DNA of 64,000 nt from an uncultured Leptolyngbyaceae cyanobacterium (GCA_938023035.1 CALIDI010000016.1:62001-126000), one strand, 5' to 3'; shown: positions 28,877-37,460, numbered from the stretch's first letter. Translations and numbers: made by a program. The notes: generated by a model from the sequence alone, not told the origin.

Positions 28877-28889
28877 ACCTGAGGAGAAT

Positions 28890-29055
28890 GTTTGAAACAC
28901 GCCCGGTGGTTAAAATCCCGATGACATACGTCAAGTTTGCCTACGCAGACTTTAAGAACCTTCCGTAACCTGCGGAGGCACGGTTTGTTTGTACAGACAC
29001 GAAGCAGACTACTAGGGGATAGGCTGTTAAAGCCTCCTCTCAGTTAAAATCTGGC
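28890..29055 (+). other. structured repeat element, copy 1 (possible RNA)
   Basis: Shares blocks with 58208-58395: GTTTGAAAC at the start, GGTGGTTAAAA about 15 nt later, an AACCTGCG-AGGCA block, and CTACTAGGRGATA near the end. It can form an AGGCT/AGCCT hairpin near 29021-29035 and a CCTTCCG/CGGAGG stem. No coding frame is shared. It lies between nrdR and rpsA on the plus strand. It could be a small RNA, or a relic of a mobile element such as a TnpB guide RNA or group II intron; none of these is shown. Confidence 0.5.
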
Positions 29056-29435
29056 GTGAACTGCGGGGGTTGACTGCAAACCCTTGTCTCAAAGCTATGG
29101 GCTATGTTCTAAGAGTAAGCAGAGTAGGCGATGCCAAAAGCCAGGAAGGTTTCGCTGCTGGAGTCATTCCCTTTACCTGACAGGCATTGTTTCCAGGATC
29201 AATACTGGATTTAGCTGCCAAACAAGCGCTTCGGCCCGAAATGGGTAGAAAATTTTGTAATCCGGTCGTTGGTTGTGGCAGAAGTAGGATATTATTGTTC
29301 TTCTGGAAAGCGGCTTTTTTTGCCCGCATCTTCTAGAATAGGTTCACGGCATGTCGGTGTAGTCGGCTCATATTTTGTGTGCCAGTACATCAACGGAGGA
29401 AACTTTTACGGAGAATAGCGCAGGACTCGATTCGC
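29056..29435. other. rpsA leader region
   Basis: No gene recognised between the structured element and rpsA. GGAGG at 29395-29399 and GGAG at 29410-29413 lie upstream of ATG 29436. A long leader is common for S1 genes, but no specific fold stands out. Confidence 0.4.
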
Positions 29436-30434
29436 ATGGTCAATCAGGACACACCCACGGTAGAAATTGGTTTTACTCACGAAGATTTTGCGGCCTTACT
29501 AGATAAGTATGACTATCACTTTAGCCCCGGCGATGTGGTGGCAGGGACGGTTTTTAGCATCGAGCCGCGGGGCGCTCTGATTGACATTGGTGCAAAGACA
29601 GCGGCCTACATTCCTATTCAGGAGATGTCGATTAACCGGGTCGATGGGCCTGACGAAGTGCTGGCCCAGAATGAAACCCGTGAGTTTTTCATTCTTGCCG
29701 ATGAAAATGAAGATGGGCAACTTACCCTTTCAATTCGTCGAATTGAGTATATGCGAGCCTGGGAACGGGTTCGCCAATTGCAGGCAGAAGATGCCACCGT
29801 GCGATCGCTGGTTTTTGCAACAAATCGAGGCGGCGCACTGGTTCGCATCGAAGGTCTTAGAGGATTTATTCCCGGCTCTCACATCAGCACTCGTAAGCCT
29901 AAGGAAGATCTGGTCGGTGAGGAATTACCCCTTAAGTTCCTAGAAGTAGACGAAGAACGTAACCGCTTGGTACTGAGTCATCGCCGCGCCCTAGTTGAGC
30001 GGAAAATGAACCGCCTTGAGGTGGGTGAAGTGGTGATTGGGACAGTCCGCGGAATTAAGCCCTATGGTGCCTTCATCGATATTGGCGGGGTTAGCGGCTT
30101 GCTACACATCTCCGAAATCTCCCATGATCACATTGATACTCCCCATAGTGTCTTCAATGTGAATGATGAAGTAAAGGTGATGATTATCGACCTAGACGCA
30201 GAGCGCGGTCGGATTTCGCTTTCAACCAAACAGTTGGAACCAGAACCCGGCGATATGGTGAAAAATAAGGATCTCGTTTACGAGAAGGCAGAAGAAATGG
30301 CAGCTCGTTATCGCGAGCAGGTACTTGCCCAGAAGGAAGCGAAGTCGATGCCGATTGAGCCAACGCCAACTGTTGAGCCAGTAGTAGCTGAGGAACTCTC
30401 AGAAGAAGACCTGCCTGCCGCTGTTGAAGAATAG
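29436..30434 (+). CDS. rpsA: 30S ribosomal protein S1 (three-domain cyanobacterial form)
   Basis: A 332-residue S1 protein binding mRNA on the small subunit. Three S1/OB domains are visible at about 30-105 (GDVVAGTVFSIEPRGALIDI), 120-185 (GGALVRIEGLRGFIPGSHIS) and 198-268 (GEVVIGTVRGIKPYGAFIDI, GLLHISEIS). This matches the short cyanobacterial and plastid S1 rather than the six-domain E. coli form. An acidic tail ends the protein. ATG 29436 is chosen over an in-frame start at 29379. A weak hairpin with a T-run (30449-30473) follows. Confidence 0.95.
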   Translation: MVNQDTPTVEIGFTHEDFAALLDKYDYHFSPGDVVAGTVFSIEPRGALIDIGAKTAAYIPIQEMSINRVDGPDEVLAQNETREFFILADENEDGQLTLSIRRIEYMRAWERVRQLQAEDATVRSLVFATNRGGALVRIEGLRGFIPGSHISTRKPKEDLVGEELPLKFLEVDEERNRLVLSHRRALVERKMNRLEVGEVVIGTVRGIKPYGAFIDIGGVSGLLHISEISHDHIDTPHSVFNVNDEVKVMIIDLDAERGRISLSTKQLEPEPGDMVKNKDLVYEKAEEMAARYREQVLAQKEAKSMPIEPTPTVEPVVAEELSEEDLPAAVEE

Positions 30435-30448
30435 GCGTCAGTGCTTTT

Positions 30449-30473
30449 GAAAGGAGGGGTTACCCTTTTTTTT
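30449..30473 (+). terminator. probable terminator after rpsA
   Basis: AAAGGAGGGG-TTA-CCCTTTTTTTT can form a GC core of three pairs extended by A-U and G-U pairs and a T-run. It is placed 15 bp after the rpsA stop. Confidence 0.5.
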
Positions 30474-30475
30474 GC

Positions 30476-30503
30476 TGTTTAAGCATTTTGATGTTTAAGC
30501 ATT
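30476..30503. repeat. tandem-like repeat, 16-bp period
   Basis: TGTTTAAGCATT at 30476-30487 and again at 30492-30503, separated by TTGA. It lies directly after the rpsA terminator. Confidence 0.85.
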
Positions 30504-30518
30504 GGTGCAGCGGAGGCT

Positions 30519-30655
30519 GAGAGCATGTCACCTTTTGAGGCCCTCATCCCCCAGCCCCTTCTTCCAACCTGGGAGAAGGGGGATCGAGCCATTTCAAAGG
30601 CCCTCTCCCAAATTGGGAGAGGGATTTAGGTTGAGGGCAAAAGTGACATGCACCC
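30519..30655 (+). mobile_element. MITE-like element (long form), copy 1, with 9-bp target duplication
   Basis: A non-coding element of about 137 bp. The left end GAGAGCATGTCACCTTTTGA is an imperfect inverted repeat of the right end TGAGGGCAAAAGTGACATGC (30632-30651). It contains two internal palindromes: CTTCTTCCAACCTGGGAGAAG and CCCTCTCCC/GGGAGAGGG. GCGGAGGCT flanks it on both sides (30510-30518, 30656-30664). Other copies are at 49718-49854 and 62756-62915. Confidence 0.75.
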
Positions 30656-30704
30656 GCGGAGGCTAAACTCGTCGTGATTCAATGACTGCTCACAGCAAAA
30701 AGCC

Positions 30705-31442
30705 ATGACGACGATTCAATGTGGCACGAAAGCTTTTGATAATGTACGGGCCATTGTGTTTGATAAAGATGGCACTCTGGCAGATTCCCATCCGCTCTTG
30801 GGGCGTTTAGCACAGCAACGAGCCAGTCTAGTGGATGCAGTTGTGCCGGGGCTAGAGGCATGGCTGCTCAAAGCCTTTGGGATGACACCATCTGGTTTGA
30901 ATTTGGCGGGTCTGATGGCGGTTGGCACACGCTCTGAGAATGAGATTGCTGCAGCAGCCTGTGTCGCCAGTCAGGGTTATGACTGGTTGGAGGCTTTGAC
31001 ACTGGTAAAAGCTGCCTTTCAGCAAGCCGATCAAGCACTCCAGCGGAAGGCGCTTCATACCCCTCCTTTTGAGGGAATTCGATCGCTCCTACAACAATTA
31101 GCCGAGGGGGGAGTTGCGATCGCCGTTCTATCGGGAGATACCACTGCCAATGTCCAGGACTTTTTAACCTACTATGAACTGACCCAATGGGTAAGCTACG
31201 CCGCCGGATCCGACCACTTTACCAAGCCTGACCCCCGCTTCTTACAACAGGCGTGCGAAGTACTACAGATCACCCCAGAAGAAACTCTAGTGATTGGGGA
31301 TGCCAGTACCGATTTGGAAATGGCAAGATTCGCAGGCGCCGCCGCTAGTATTGGCGTGACCTGGGGTGGCGCGACACCAGTAGCGTTGGCTGGGGCAACG
31401 GTCACCATCTCTCAGCCAGCAGAGATCCAGCTCATCCACTGA
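30705..31442 (+). CDS. HAD-superfamily phosphatase
   Basis: A 245-residue Rossmannoid hydrolase. Motif I is VFDKDGTLADS (nucleophile Asp, acid/base Asp), motif II LSGDTT, motif III Lys in FTKPDPRFL, and motif IV VIGDASTDLEMAR. The helical cap between motifs I and II (about residues 30-110) is of the phosphoglycolate-phosphatase/GPH type. It is a small-molecule phosphatase; the substrate is not readable. It begins about 40 bp after an inverted-repeat element, which may therefore lie in its promoter region. Confidence 0.88.
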   Translation: MTTIQCGTKAFDNVRAIVFDKDGTLADSHPLLGRLAQQRASLVDAVVPGLEAWLLKAFGMTPSGLNLAGLMAVGTRSENEIAAAACVASQGYDWLEALTLVKAAFQQADQALQRKALHTPPFEGIRSLLQQLAEGGVAIAVLSGDTTANVQDFLTYYELTQWVSYAAGSDHFTKPDPRFLQQACEVLQITPEETLVIGDASTDLEMARFAGAAASIGVTWGGATPVALAGATVTISQPAEIQLIH

Positions 31443-31775
31443 TGCTCGTGACAGCAAGGATAGACCTCACCATATGAGTTAGAACACCTTAGGTTCACAA
31501 AATCAAAATTACTCAAAAAGTTGGCCATTTCTACTCACTCGCTATATGGGTTAGAACACCCTAGGTTCACAAACCCGTGTCAGCTCGATAGAACCTCTGC
31601 CAGCCAAAATCGCAAACCCAAATGAGCCAGCAAACCCAATCAGAATACAACAGTAGAGCCATTGTATCGGGATAAGATGCTTTAGTTCTACTCAGGGTGT
31701 GCCTTTAAAGGCTGGCTCTCAGCACAGACGATTCACAATCCCCGCAGGTTCTCACCGGGGGAACGCACCTAAACG
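31443..31775. other. spacer with two 30-bp direct repeats
   Basis: Two 30-bp copies sharing TTAGAACACC and TAGGTTCACAAA lie at 31472-31501 and 31544-31573 (72-bp period, two mismatches). No gene, and no cysA, follows cysW here. Confidence 0.6.
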
Positions 31776-32657
31776 CTACTCCTGATCTTTAACTCGCGTT
31801 TTACGTTCCAAAATCTCCTTAATAATTAGTGTCGCCACTGCTAACAGAGCCAGCAACACAGAGGCGGCAAACGCCGCTTCCGTGTTGTACTCTTTGTATT
31901 CCTGCTCCACATACAGCGGTAAGCTCTGAGTCTTACCGATAATATTTCCAGAAACCACCGAAACAGCACCAAATTCGCCCATAGATCGGGCATTCGTCAA
32001 GAGAATGCCGTAGAGCAGCCCCCAGCGGATACTGGGAAGCGTCACCCGGAAAAACACCTGCCAGCTATTCGCTCCCAAGGTTTCAGCCGCTTCTTCCTGA
32101 TCGGTACCAATTTCTTCCAGCACCGGAATCACCTCACGGGCCACAAAGGGCATGCTAACAAACGCCGTGGCCAAGGCCATCGCTGGAAAAGCAAACACGA
32201 TTTTGATGTTATTGGCCGCCAGCACATCACCAAACCAACCCTGACGCCCATAGAGCAAAACAATCATTAACCCTACGACGACAGGAGAAATTGAGAACGG
32301 CAAATCAATCAAACTAAGTAGAAAGGTGCGTCCCAAAAAGCGCTTACGAGCCAGCGCCATGGCGGTGCATAAACCAAAAATGACATTCAGGGGAACGGCG
32401 ACTGCCGCGAGGGATAATGTCATCCTCATGGCATGGAGGGCGGCTGGTTTTTGCAAGCTCGCAAAAAAGTAGCCAGCCCCTTTGCTAAAGGCCTGCACAA
32501 ACACGTTGAGGGCCGGCAAATAGATTAGCAACGATAGAAACAGTAACGCCAACCCAATTAATAGGAACGATATCCAATCCCTTTGTTGGGGTTTTGAACG
32601 AGTCGGGGCCGATGAAGGTTGGGACGGGTTTTCCGGTGAGTGATGGAGGGGAATCAT
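31776..32657 (-). CDS. cysW: sulfate ABC transporter permease CysW
   Basis: A 293-residue inner-membrane permease with six predicted helices and the binding-protein-dependent permease EAA loop (EEAAETLGANSWQVFF), which contacts the CysA ATPase. CysW-like features include the periplasmic loop ending EQEYKEYNTEAAFAAS and the run NARSMGEFGAVSVVSGNI. It works with CysT, SbpA and a CysA not found in this window. A gap of 204 bp separates it from cysT, longer than usual inside this operon. Start is ATG 32657. Confidence 0.95.
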   Translation of the reverse strand: MIPLHHSPENPSQPSSAPTRSKPQQRDWISFLLIGLALLFLSLLIYLPALNVFVQAFSKGAGYFFASLQKPAALHAMRMTLSLAAVAVPLNVIFGLCTAMALARKRFLGRTFLLSLIDLPFSISPVVVGLMIVLLYGRQGWFGDVLAANNIKIVFAFPAMALATAFVSMPFVAREVIPVLEEIGTDQEEAAETLGANSWQVFFRVTLPSIRWGLLYGILLTNARSMGEFGAVSVVSGNIIGKTQSLPLYVEQEYKEYNTEAAFAASVLLALLAVATLIIKEILERKTRVKDQE

Positions 32658-32861
32658 GCGCTTAGTATCTGGTCATGGCCAATTACAGGGGTGCTGAATC
32701 GCCGAATGAATGTGAACGAAGTCAATTCATCCAACGCTCGCTTCATAACAAACATCCGTAGCACCCAAGCCCGTCGTCAAAACCGGGGAGGATGGCTGTT
32801 TAGTCAAGCTTGGAGCACAACGATTTTCTTCCTCCTAGTCTCTACTTTTGATCGAGAGCCA

Positions 32862-33734
32862 TTAGCGGGCATTGTAGCGTTGCCCCCAAGCTTGTAGGAA
32901 GTTAATTAACAGCAGCAGTAGCAAAGAAATCAACAGCATTACCACACCAATGACCGTGGCTCCAGAATAGTCATACTGCTCTAGTCGCTGGAAGACTAAA
33001 ATCGGTGCGATTAAGTCTCGAAAGGGAGTGTTTGAAGAAATAATCACTGTTGAGCCATACTCGCCAACGGCTCGCGAGAAGCCTAGGGCAATCCCTGTGA
33101 GGATGGACGGCAACAACGGTGGCAAAATCACCCGCCAGAAGGTCTGAAAGCGTGACGCCCCCAAGGACCAGGCTGCTTCTTCAATATCCTTTTCCATTTC
33201 AGAGAGTACTGGCTGTACCGTACGTACCACGAAGGGCAGAGAGATAAACGTCATGGCGATCGCCACTCCTAGTCGAGTAAAGGCAATTTTGATGCCAAAC
33301 GGTGCAAAGAGAGAACCAATCCAGCCTTTCTCACTATAGAGAGTCGCCAGAGTTAGACCTGCCACTGCGGTTGGCAAAGCAAAGGGTAAATCAATCGAAG
33401 CATCAACAACCCGCTTCAACGGAAAGTCATAGCGTACCAGCACCCAGGCCACCAATGTGCCAAAAACACCGCCAATCAGTGCTGATAAAAAGGCCGTTGT
33501 AAACGTAACGTCATAGGTTGAGAGGGCGATCGGGCTGGTGGCAATCTGCCAAACTTCCGACAAAGGCAACTCCAATGCCTTAAAAAACATAGCCGCCAGC
33601 GGCAAGAGCAGCATAACAGACAAATAACCCAGCATCACAATCCAGTTCCAGGGGGCATTCACAAACGTTTGCCCCACCCTCTTCCAGAACGATCGCTTCA
33701 CAGAGCGGACTTGAGTCGGAGTTGATAACGTCAT
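32862..33734 (-). CDS. cysT: sulfate ABC transporter permease CysT
   Basis: A 290-residue permease with six helices; its EAA loop is IEEAAWSLGASRFQTFWRVI. The CysT-type stretch FSRAVGEYGSTVIISSNTPF is present. It pairs with CysW to form the membrane channel for sulfate or thiosulfate. It lies 86 bp after sbpA on the same strand. Start is ATG 33734. Confidence 0.95.
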   Translation of the reverse strand: MTLSTPTQVRSVKRSFWKRVGQTFVNAPWNWIVMLGYLSVMLLLPLAAMFFKALELPLSEVWQIATSPIALSTYDVTFTTAFLSALIGGVFGTLVAWVLVRYDFPLKRVVDASIDLPFALPTAVAGLTLATLYSEKGWIGSLFAPFGIKIAFTRLGVAIAMTFISLPFVVRTVQPVLSEMEKDIEEAAWSLGASRFQTFWRVILPPLLPSILTGIALGFSRAVGEYGSTVIISSNTPFRDLIAPILVFQRLEQYDYSGATVIGVVMLLISLLLLLLINFLQAWGQRYNAR

Positions 33735-33820
33735 CGAGACAAACCAGTAAGGTTACAAACAAATTCCATAATTCAATTGACGGATCTCAAGAATTACACT
33801 ATCGGTCACTTTACCAGCCA

Positions 33821-34954
33821 TCATCGACGCTGCGCTCGGATCTGGTCGAAGACGGCTCCATCCGCAAAAAAGCGTTCCTGAGCCTGGTTCCAACCGCCAA
33901 ACTCTTTCACACTTCCCAAAGTCTTGATCACCGGATATTTGGCGGCTAACTCCTTATTTTTAGCGATTTCTGCATTGTCTAGCGGGCGATAACCCAGTTT
34001 GATAAACTCTGCCTGAGCCTCTGGCGTATAGAGAAACTCTACAAACGCCTCCGCCACTTCACGGGTGCCGTGTTTATCCACATTTTTGTCCACCACCGCA
34101 ACGGGCGTATCAATGGCAAAGTTAATTTCAGGGGTTAGATACTCTAGCTTTTCTCCCCGGCTCCGCGCCAAAATCACCTCGTTCTCGTAATTCAGTAGAG
34201 CGTCTCCCTGCCCCTGTTTATTAAAGGCATCTGTCGATTCCCGTGCATCCTTCGACAACACGGCAACATTTTTATACGCCTTAGCAACAAACTCCCGGGC
34301 TTTGGCCTCATTTCCATCGGTTTTCAGGATGTAGTCCCACAGGGCCAAAAAGTTCCAACGGGCACCTCCAGAAGTTTTAGGATCAGCGGTGACCCACTTC
34401 ACATCATCTCGAACCAGATCAGCAAAGGATTGGATGGTTTTAGGGTTGCCTGCACGGGTGATAATCGACACGACAGTCTTTGCCACGGTGCCATCAAAGG
34501 GAACCCGCTTCTGCCAGTCATCTTTAACAAAACCGGCCTTGACTAACTTATCAACATCTGCCCCGACTGCTAGATGTACCACATCGGCTTCCAAGCCATC
34601 AACAACAGCGCGGGTCTGAGTGCCAGAGCCACCATAGCTTTGCTTAAAGATGACCACTTGCCCCTTTTCCTTTTGCCAAAATTCCTGAAACTTGGGAATA
34701 ATCGCGTCGTGAGCGGCCTTAGGAATGGCATAGGCCACTAGAGTCAACTCCACCGGCCTCGAGGCACTGACAGGGCTGGCCCCGTTCGTTGTGGCATGAT
34801 TGCCGCCACTAGCGCAGGAAGCAATGGTTAAGCTCAAAGTCACCCCAATCACAAATAGGGAAATCAACCCTTTGAAGGACTTCAGCTTAAATTGGCTAGC
34901 GACAAACTGAATGAGCGACTCTACACGAGCTAGCACAACCTGACAGACACTCAT
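33821..34954 (-). CDS. sbpA: sulfate-binding lipoprotein SbpA
   Basis: Periplasmic sulfate-binding protein of the CysP/Sbp family, 377 residues from the start used here. An N-terminal hydrophobic segment ends in a lipobox LTIASC (Cys47), so it is membrane-anchored. Family motifs include VELTLVAYAIPKAAHDAIIP, FKQSYGGSGTQTRAV, DPKTSGGARWNFLALW and NKQGQGDALLNYENEV. In-frame ATGs exist at 34969, 34960 and 34954. The last overlaps the stop of an 11-codon upstream ORF as ATGA, and AGGAGG at 34972-34977 is too close to 34969, so 34954 or 34960 is preferred. It heads sbpA-cysT-cysW. Confidence 0.93.
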   Translation of the reverse strand: MSVCQVVLARVESLIQFVASQFKLKSFKGLISLFVIGVTLSLTIASCASGGNHATTNGASPVSASRPVELTLVAYAIPKAAHDAIIPKFQEFWQKEKGQVVIFKQSYGGSGTQTRAVVDGLEADVVHLAVGADVDKLVKAGFVKDDWQKRVPFDGTVAKTVVSIITRAGNPKTIQSFADLVRDDVKWVTADPKTSGGARWNFLALWDYILKTDGNEAKAREFVAKAYKNVAVLSKDARESTDAFNKQGQGDALLNYENEVILARSRGEKLEYLTPEINFAIDTPVAVVDKNVDKHGTREVAEAFVEFLYTPEAQAEFIKLGYRPLDNAEIAKNKELAAKYPVIKTLGSVKEFGGWNQAQERFFADGAVFDQIRAQRR

Positions 34955-34995
34955 AAACATTGCCAACATTGCCTCCTAGCCAACATTGCCTCCTA
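34951..34995 (-). promoter_or_regulatory. duplicated ribosome-binding site and 11-codon upstream ORF at sbpA
   Basis: The 17-bp unit TAGGAGGCAATGTTGGC (minus strand) occurs twice in tandem (34979-34995, 34962-34978). The first copy's ATG (34986) opens a frame MLARRQCWQCL that ends in TGA at 34951-34953, overlapping the ATG at 34954. Two of eleven codons are Cys and two Trp/Leu-flanking. It could couple or attenuate translation of sbpA according to cysteinyl-tRNA supply (inference). Confidence 0.45.
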
Positions 34996-35559
34996 CACGG
35001 TAGCTCGGACAAAATTACGGTTTATCAGTAGACGTACCGCCTATTCAGATAAAGTTAGATATTACAGAAGGGTTTAGGGAAAAGCAAGACAATTTCCTAA
35101 ATTTCGACCGGAAAATCGGAGATTAAACACATCCTGGCTTTGATGGCATCAATTCGAGAGCAACAGGACAACACTGTGGTGGGTAGCCCCTTTATCTTGT
35201 CCTACAGTATCGAATAAGCTGCCTGCATCAATCCTTAGGCCGTATTGGGTAACCGTCTCACTTTCAGAGCGAACTGCTGGCCTCAGGTCGAATGGGTAAT
35301 CGCCAAAATCCTAATGCTTTCAAGCAAAGCGGCCCTTTTCTTCCTGAAGGTAACTTCAGAATTTTTAACATTAACGCTCAGCAAATCGTTTTACCGTAAC
35401 AGATTAGGTACTTATTGCATTTCGGCGTTTCTGGGGAGTCCTGATTAGTCTTGGTAAAGCAACCAGGAGGAGGCATAGACTTCTCAGGTTTTTATATCTC
35501 TGTACTGCCGATAGGATCACTTGAAACTCGCACTCAATCATAGGTTTGGACGTTTTAGC
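34996..35559. other. divergent spacer between sbpA and ho1
   Basis: No gene recognised. It should contain the promoters of both genes. ho1 has only a weak ribosome-binding site before ATG 35560. Confidence 0.4.
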
Positions 35560-36276
35560 ATGAGCAGTAATTTAGCAACGAAACTGCGTGAGGGCACCAA
35601 AAAATCCCACACGATGGCAGAAAATACTGGGTTTATCGCTTGCTTTTTGAAAGGAGTGGTTGAAAAAAATTCCTACCGGAAGTTAGCTAGCAACCTTTAC
35701 TTTGTTTACTCCGCGATGGAAGAAGAAATGGATCGGCATCGGGAGCATCCGATTCTTTCCAAAATTTATTTCCCTGAGTTGAAGCGGAAAGCGGCTCTTG
35801 AGCAGGATATGAAGTTTTACTATGGCCCTAGTTGGCGGGAGCAGGTGGCCCCTTCTGAAGCGGCGGCGGCTTATATTGCGCGGATTCGAGAGGTCTCAAA
35901 TACCGCGCCTGAGCTGTTGGTGGCCCATGCTTATACCCGTTATCTGGGAGATTTGTCGGGTGGACAAATTTTGAAGGGAATTGCTCAGCGGGGGATGAAT
36001 TTGACGGATGGGGAAGGAACCGCCTTCTACGAATTTCCTGAGATTGCTGATGAGAAGGCCTTTAAGCAAAAGTATCGGCAAGCGATGAATGACCTGCCTG
36101 TAGATGAGGCGATGGCTGATCGCATTGTGGACGAAGCAAACGATGCCTTTGGTAAAAACATGCAGATGTTTAAGGAATTGGAGGGCAACCTGATTAAGGC
36201 GATCGGCCAAATGCTCTTTAACACTCTGACCCGGCGGCGGGGTCGGGGCAGCACCGAATTGGCTACGGCAGAGTAG
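35560..36276 (+). CDS. ho1: heme oxygenase 1
   Basis: A 238-residue enzyme opening heme to biliverdin with ferredoxin as reductant, the first step toward phycobilin pigments. The opening LATKLREGTKKSHTMAENTG carries the proximal heme-ligand His in the SHTMAE motif. NSYRKLASNLYFVYSAMEEE and YTRYLGDLSGGQILKGIAQR (distal-helix glycines) follow. The C-terminal LTRRRGRGSTELATAE is typical of cyanobacterial HO1. An in-frame TTG at 35521 would add 13 residues without homology, so ATG 35560 is used. A strong hairpin terminator follows. Confidence 0.97.
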   Translation: MSSNLATKLREGTKKSHTMAENTGFIACFLKGVVEKNSYRKLASNLYFVYSAMEEEMDRHREHPILSKIYFPELKRKAALEQDMKFYYGPSWREQVAPSEAAAAYIARIREVSNTAPELLVAHAYTRYLGDLSGGQILKGIAQRGMNLTDGEGTAFYEFPEIADEKAFKQKYRQAMNDLPVDEAMADRIVDEANDAFGKNMQMFKELEGNLIKAIGQMLFNTLTRRRGRGSTELATAE

Positions 36277-36340
36277 GCTCCCTTCCATCTTTCTAGGGTA
36301 GCGTTGAGGGCTGAGACTCTTTGTGCTGTCTAGGTTTTTA

Positions 36341-36396
36341 AACACCCCAGGTTTCCGATGCCTTTGTGCAGGGTTTAGAAGCCTGGGGTGTTTTGC
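36341..36396 (+). terminator. terminator after ho1
   Basis: AACACCCCAGG (36341-36351) pairs exactly with CCTGGGGTGTT (36382-36392), loop 30 nt, then TTTTGCT. Eleven perfect pairs but a short T-run. Confidence 0.65.
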
Positions 36397-36554
36397 TGTC
36401 TGGAGAGGGGACTAGGGGTGTTTCTGCCGCCAGCCATTGTTGTCTTCATGCCGACTGAGCGATGGTTTTCTATCTTGTGGACGGTTCTACCCTCTTTACA
36501 CTTTGTAAATAAATTGTTACAAATAATGAGTACCTACTCTCTTTGCAAAACTTC

Positions 36555-37340
36555 ATGTTTAGCGGAACTTTAACAAAAGGCGTTGGTGTTGACTTTGCGG
36601 AGCAGCTTTTGAGTACGGCTGCTCGCCAGTCAATTCGCCATCTATTTACCCGCAGTGAAGCAGTGGATGTACAAATCCGTTGTCAACCTGCCTATAAGCT
36701 GTTGCAGGGTGAGATTGACAGTTTCAAGATGAGTGGTCGTAACCTGTTGATTCGTAAAGACTTTTGGGTTGATGAAATGTCCTTTGAGACAGATGCTGTC
36801 TCCATCGACTTTGGCTCGGCCTTGACTGGAAAACTAAGCTTGAAGCAACCGACCAACGCGATCGCCCGGGTGGTCTTATCTCAGGACGGTATTAACCGAG
36901 CCTTTACAGCAGATCTGGTTCGTCGCCGGTTACAAAATCTCAACGCCCCAGAACTAACAAACTTATCAGGTGGAGAGCCTGTCTCCTTTTCAGATATTTC
37001 GGTACGCCTCCTACCCGACAACCGCATTACCCTAGTGGCTAAGGTTCATTTACCGAATGGTATAGTGCCCATTTGCCTAACAGCAACGCTAGAGATTGAT
37101 CGCCGTCGCCGCATTCTGTTTAGCCAACATCAGGTTGAAATGGAAGGTATCCCTGAACAGCAACAGGGCTTATCTCAAGTGTTGGCTAACGCCTTTGCCG
37201 AAGTGCTGAACAGTATGGTGGATTTGGATCGGTTCGATTTGGATGGCGTCATGATGCGGATTAATCGCCTGGAAACAAAGGGCGAGCAATTGATTTTCAG
37301 TGGTTATGCCCAGATTGAGCATTTTCCTAAGCAGGGATAA
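36555..37340 (+). CDS. DUF2993 (LmeA-like) lipid-binding-type protein
   Basis: A 261-residue protein of the DUF2993 family, common in cyanobacteria, with VDFAEQLLSTAARQSIRHLF near the start and a repetitive beta-rich body (LQGEIDSFKMSGRNLLIRKD, GSALTGKLSLKQPTNAIARV). The actinobacterial relative LmeA is an envelope protein; for cyanobacteria no role is established that I can name. The fold is probably a lipid-binding beta-sheet groove (inference). An in-frame TTG at 36543 also exists. Monocistronic, ending at a strong terminator. Confidence 0.8.
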   Translation: MFSGTLTKGVGVDFAEQLLSTAARQSIRHLFTRSEAVDVQIRCQPAYKLLQGEIDSFKMSGRNLLIRKDFWVDEMSFETDAVSIDFGSALTGKLSLKQPTNAIARVVLSQDGINRAFTADLVRRRLQNLNAPELTNLSGGEPVSFSDISVRLLPDNRITLVAKVHLPNGIVPICLTATLEIDRRRRILFSQHQVEMEGIPEQQQGLSQVLANAFAEVLNSMVDLDRFDLDGVMMRINRLETKGEQLIFSGYAQIEHFPKQG

Positions 37341-37370
37341 TTCTTACTGAAATGTTTTCGCTGACAACGC

Positions 37371-37410
37371 TGCCTTGCTGGACTCTGATGAGCTAGCAAG
37401 GCTTTTTTTA
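37371..37410 (+). terminator. Rho-independent terminator after the DUF2993 gene
   Basis: GCCTTGCT (37372-37379) pairs with AGCAAGGC (37395-37402), followed by TTTTTTT (37403-37409). Canonical. Confidence 0.88.
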
Positions 37411-37434
37411 GGATCGAAATGCGGTCATCACAGT

Positions 37435-37460
37435 TAAAACAGACTGCTAAAACAGACTGC
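37435..37460. repeat. exact 13-bp tandem duplication over the marR stop
   Basis: TAAAACAGACTGC at 37435-37447 and 37448-37460. The marR stop codon (37447-37449, minus strand) lies at the junction, so the second unit repeats the last codons of the gene in another frame. Confidence 0.9.

Noticed and set aside
36750-37100. CRISPR array or phage-defence cluster
   Set aside because: No regularly spaced repeats with unique spacers occur anywhere; the only direct repeats are pairs. No defence-type gene cluster was recognised.
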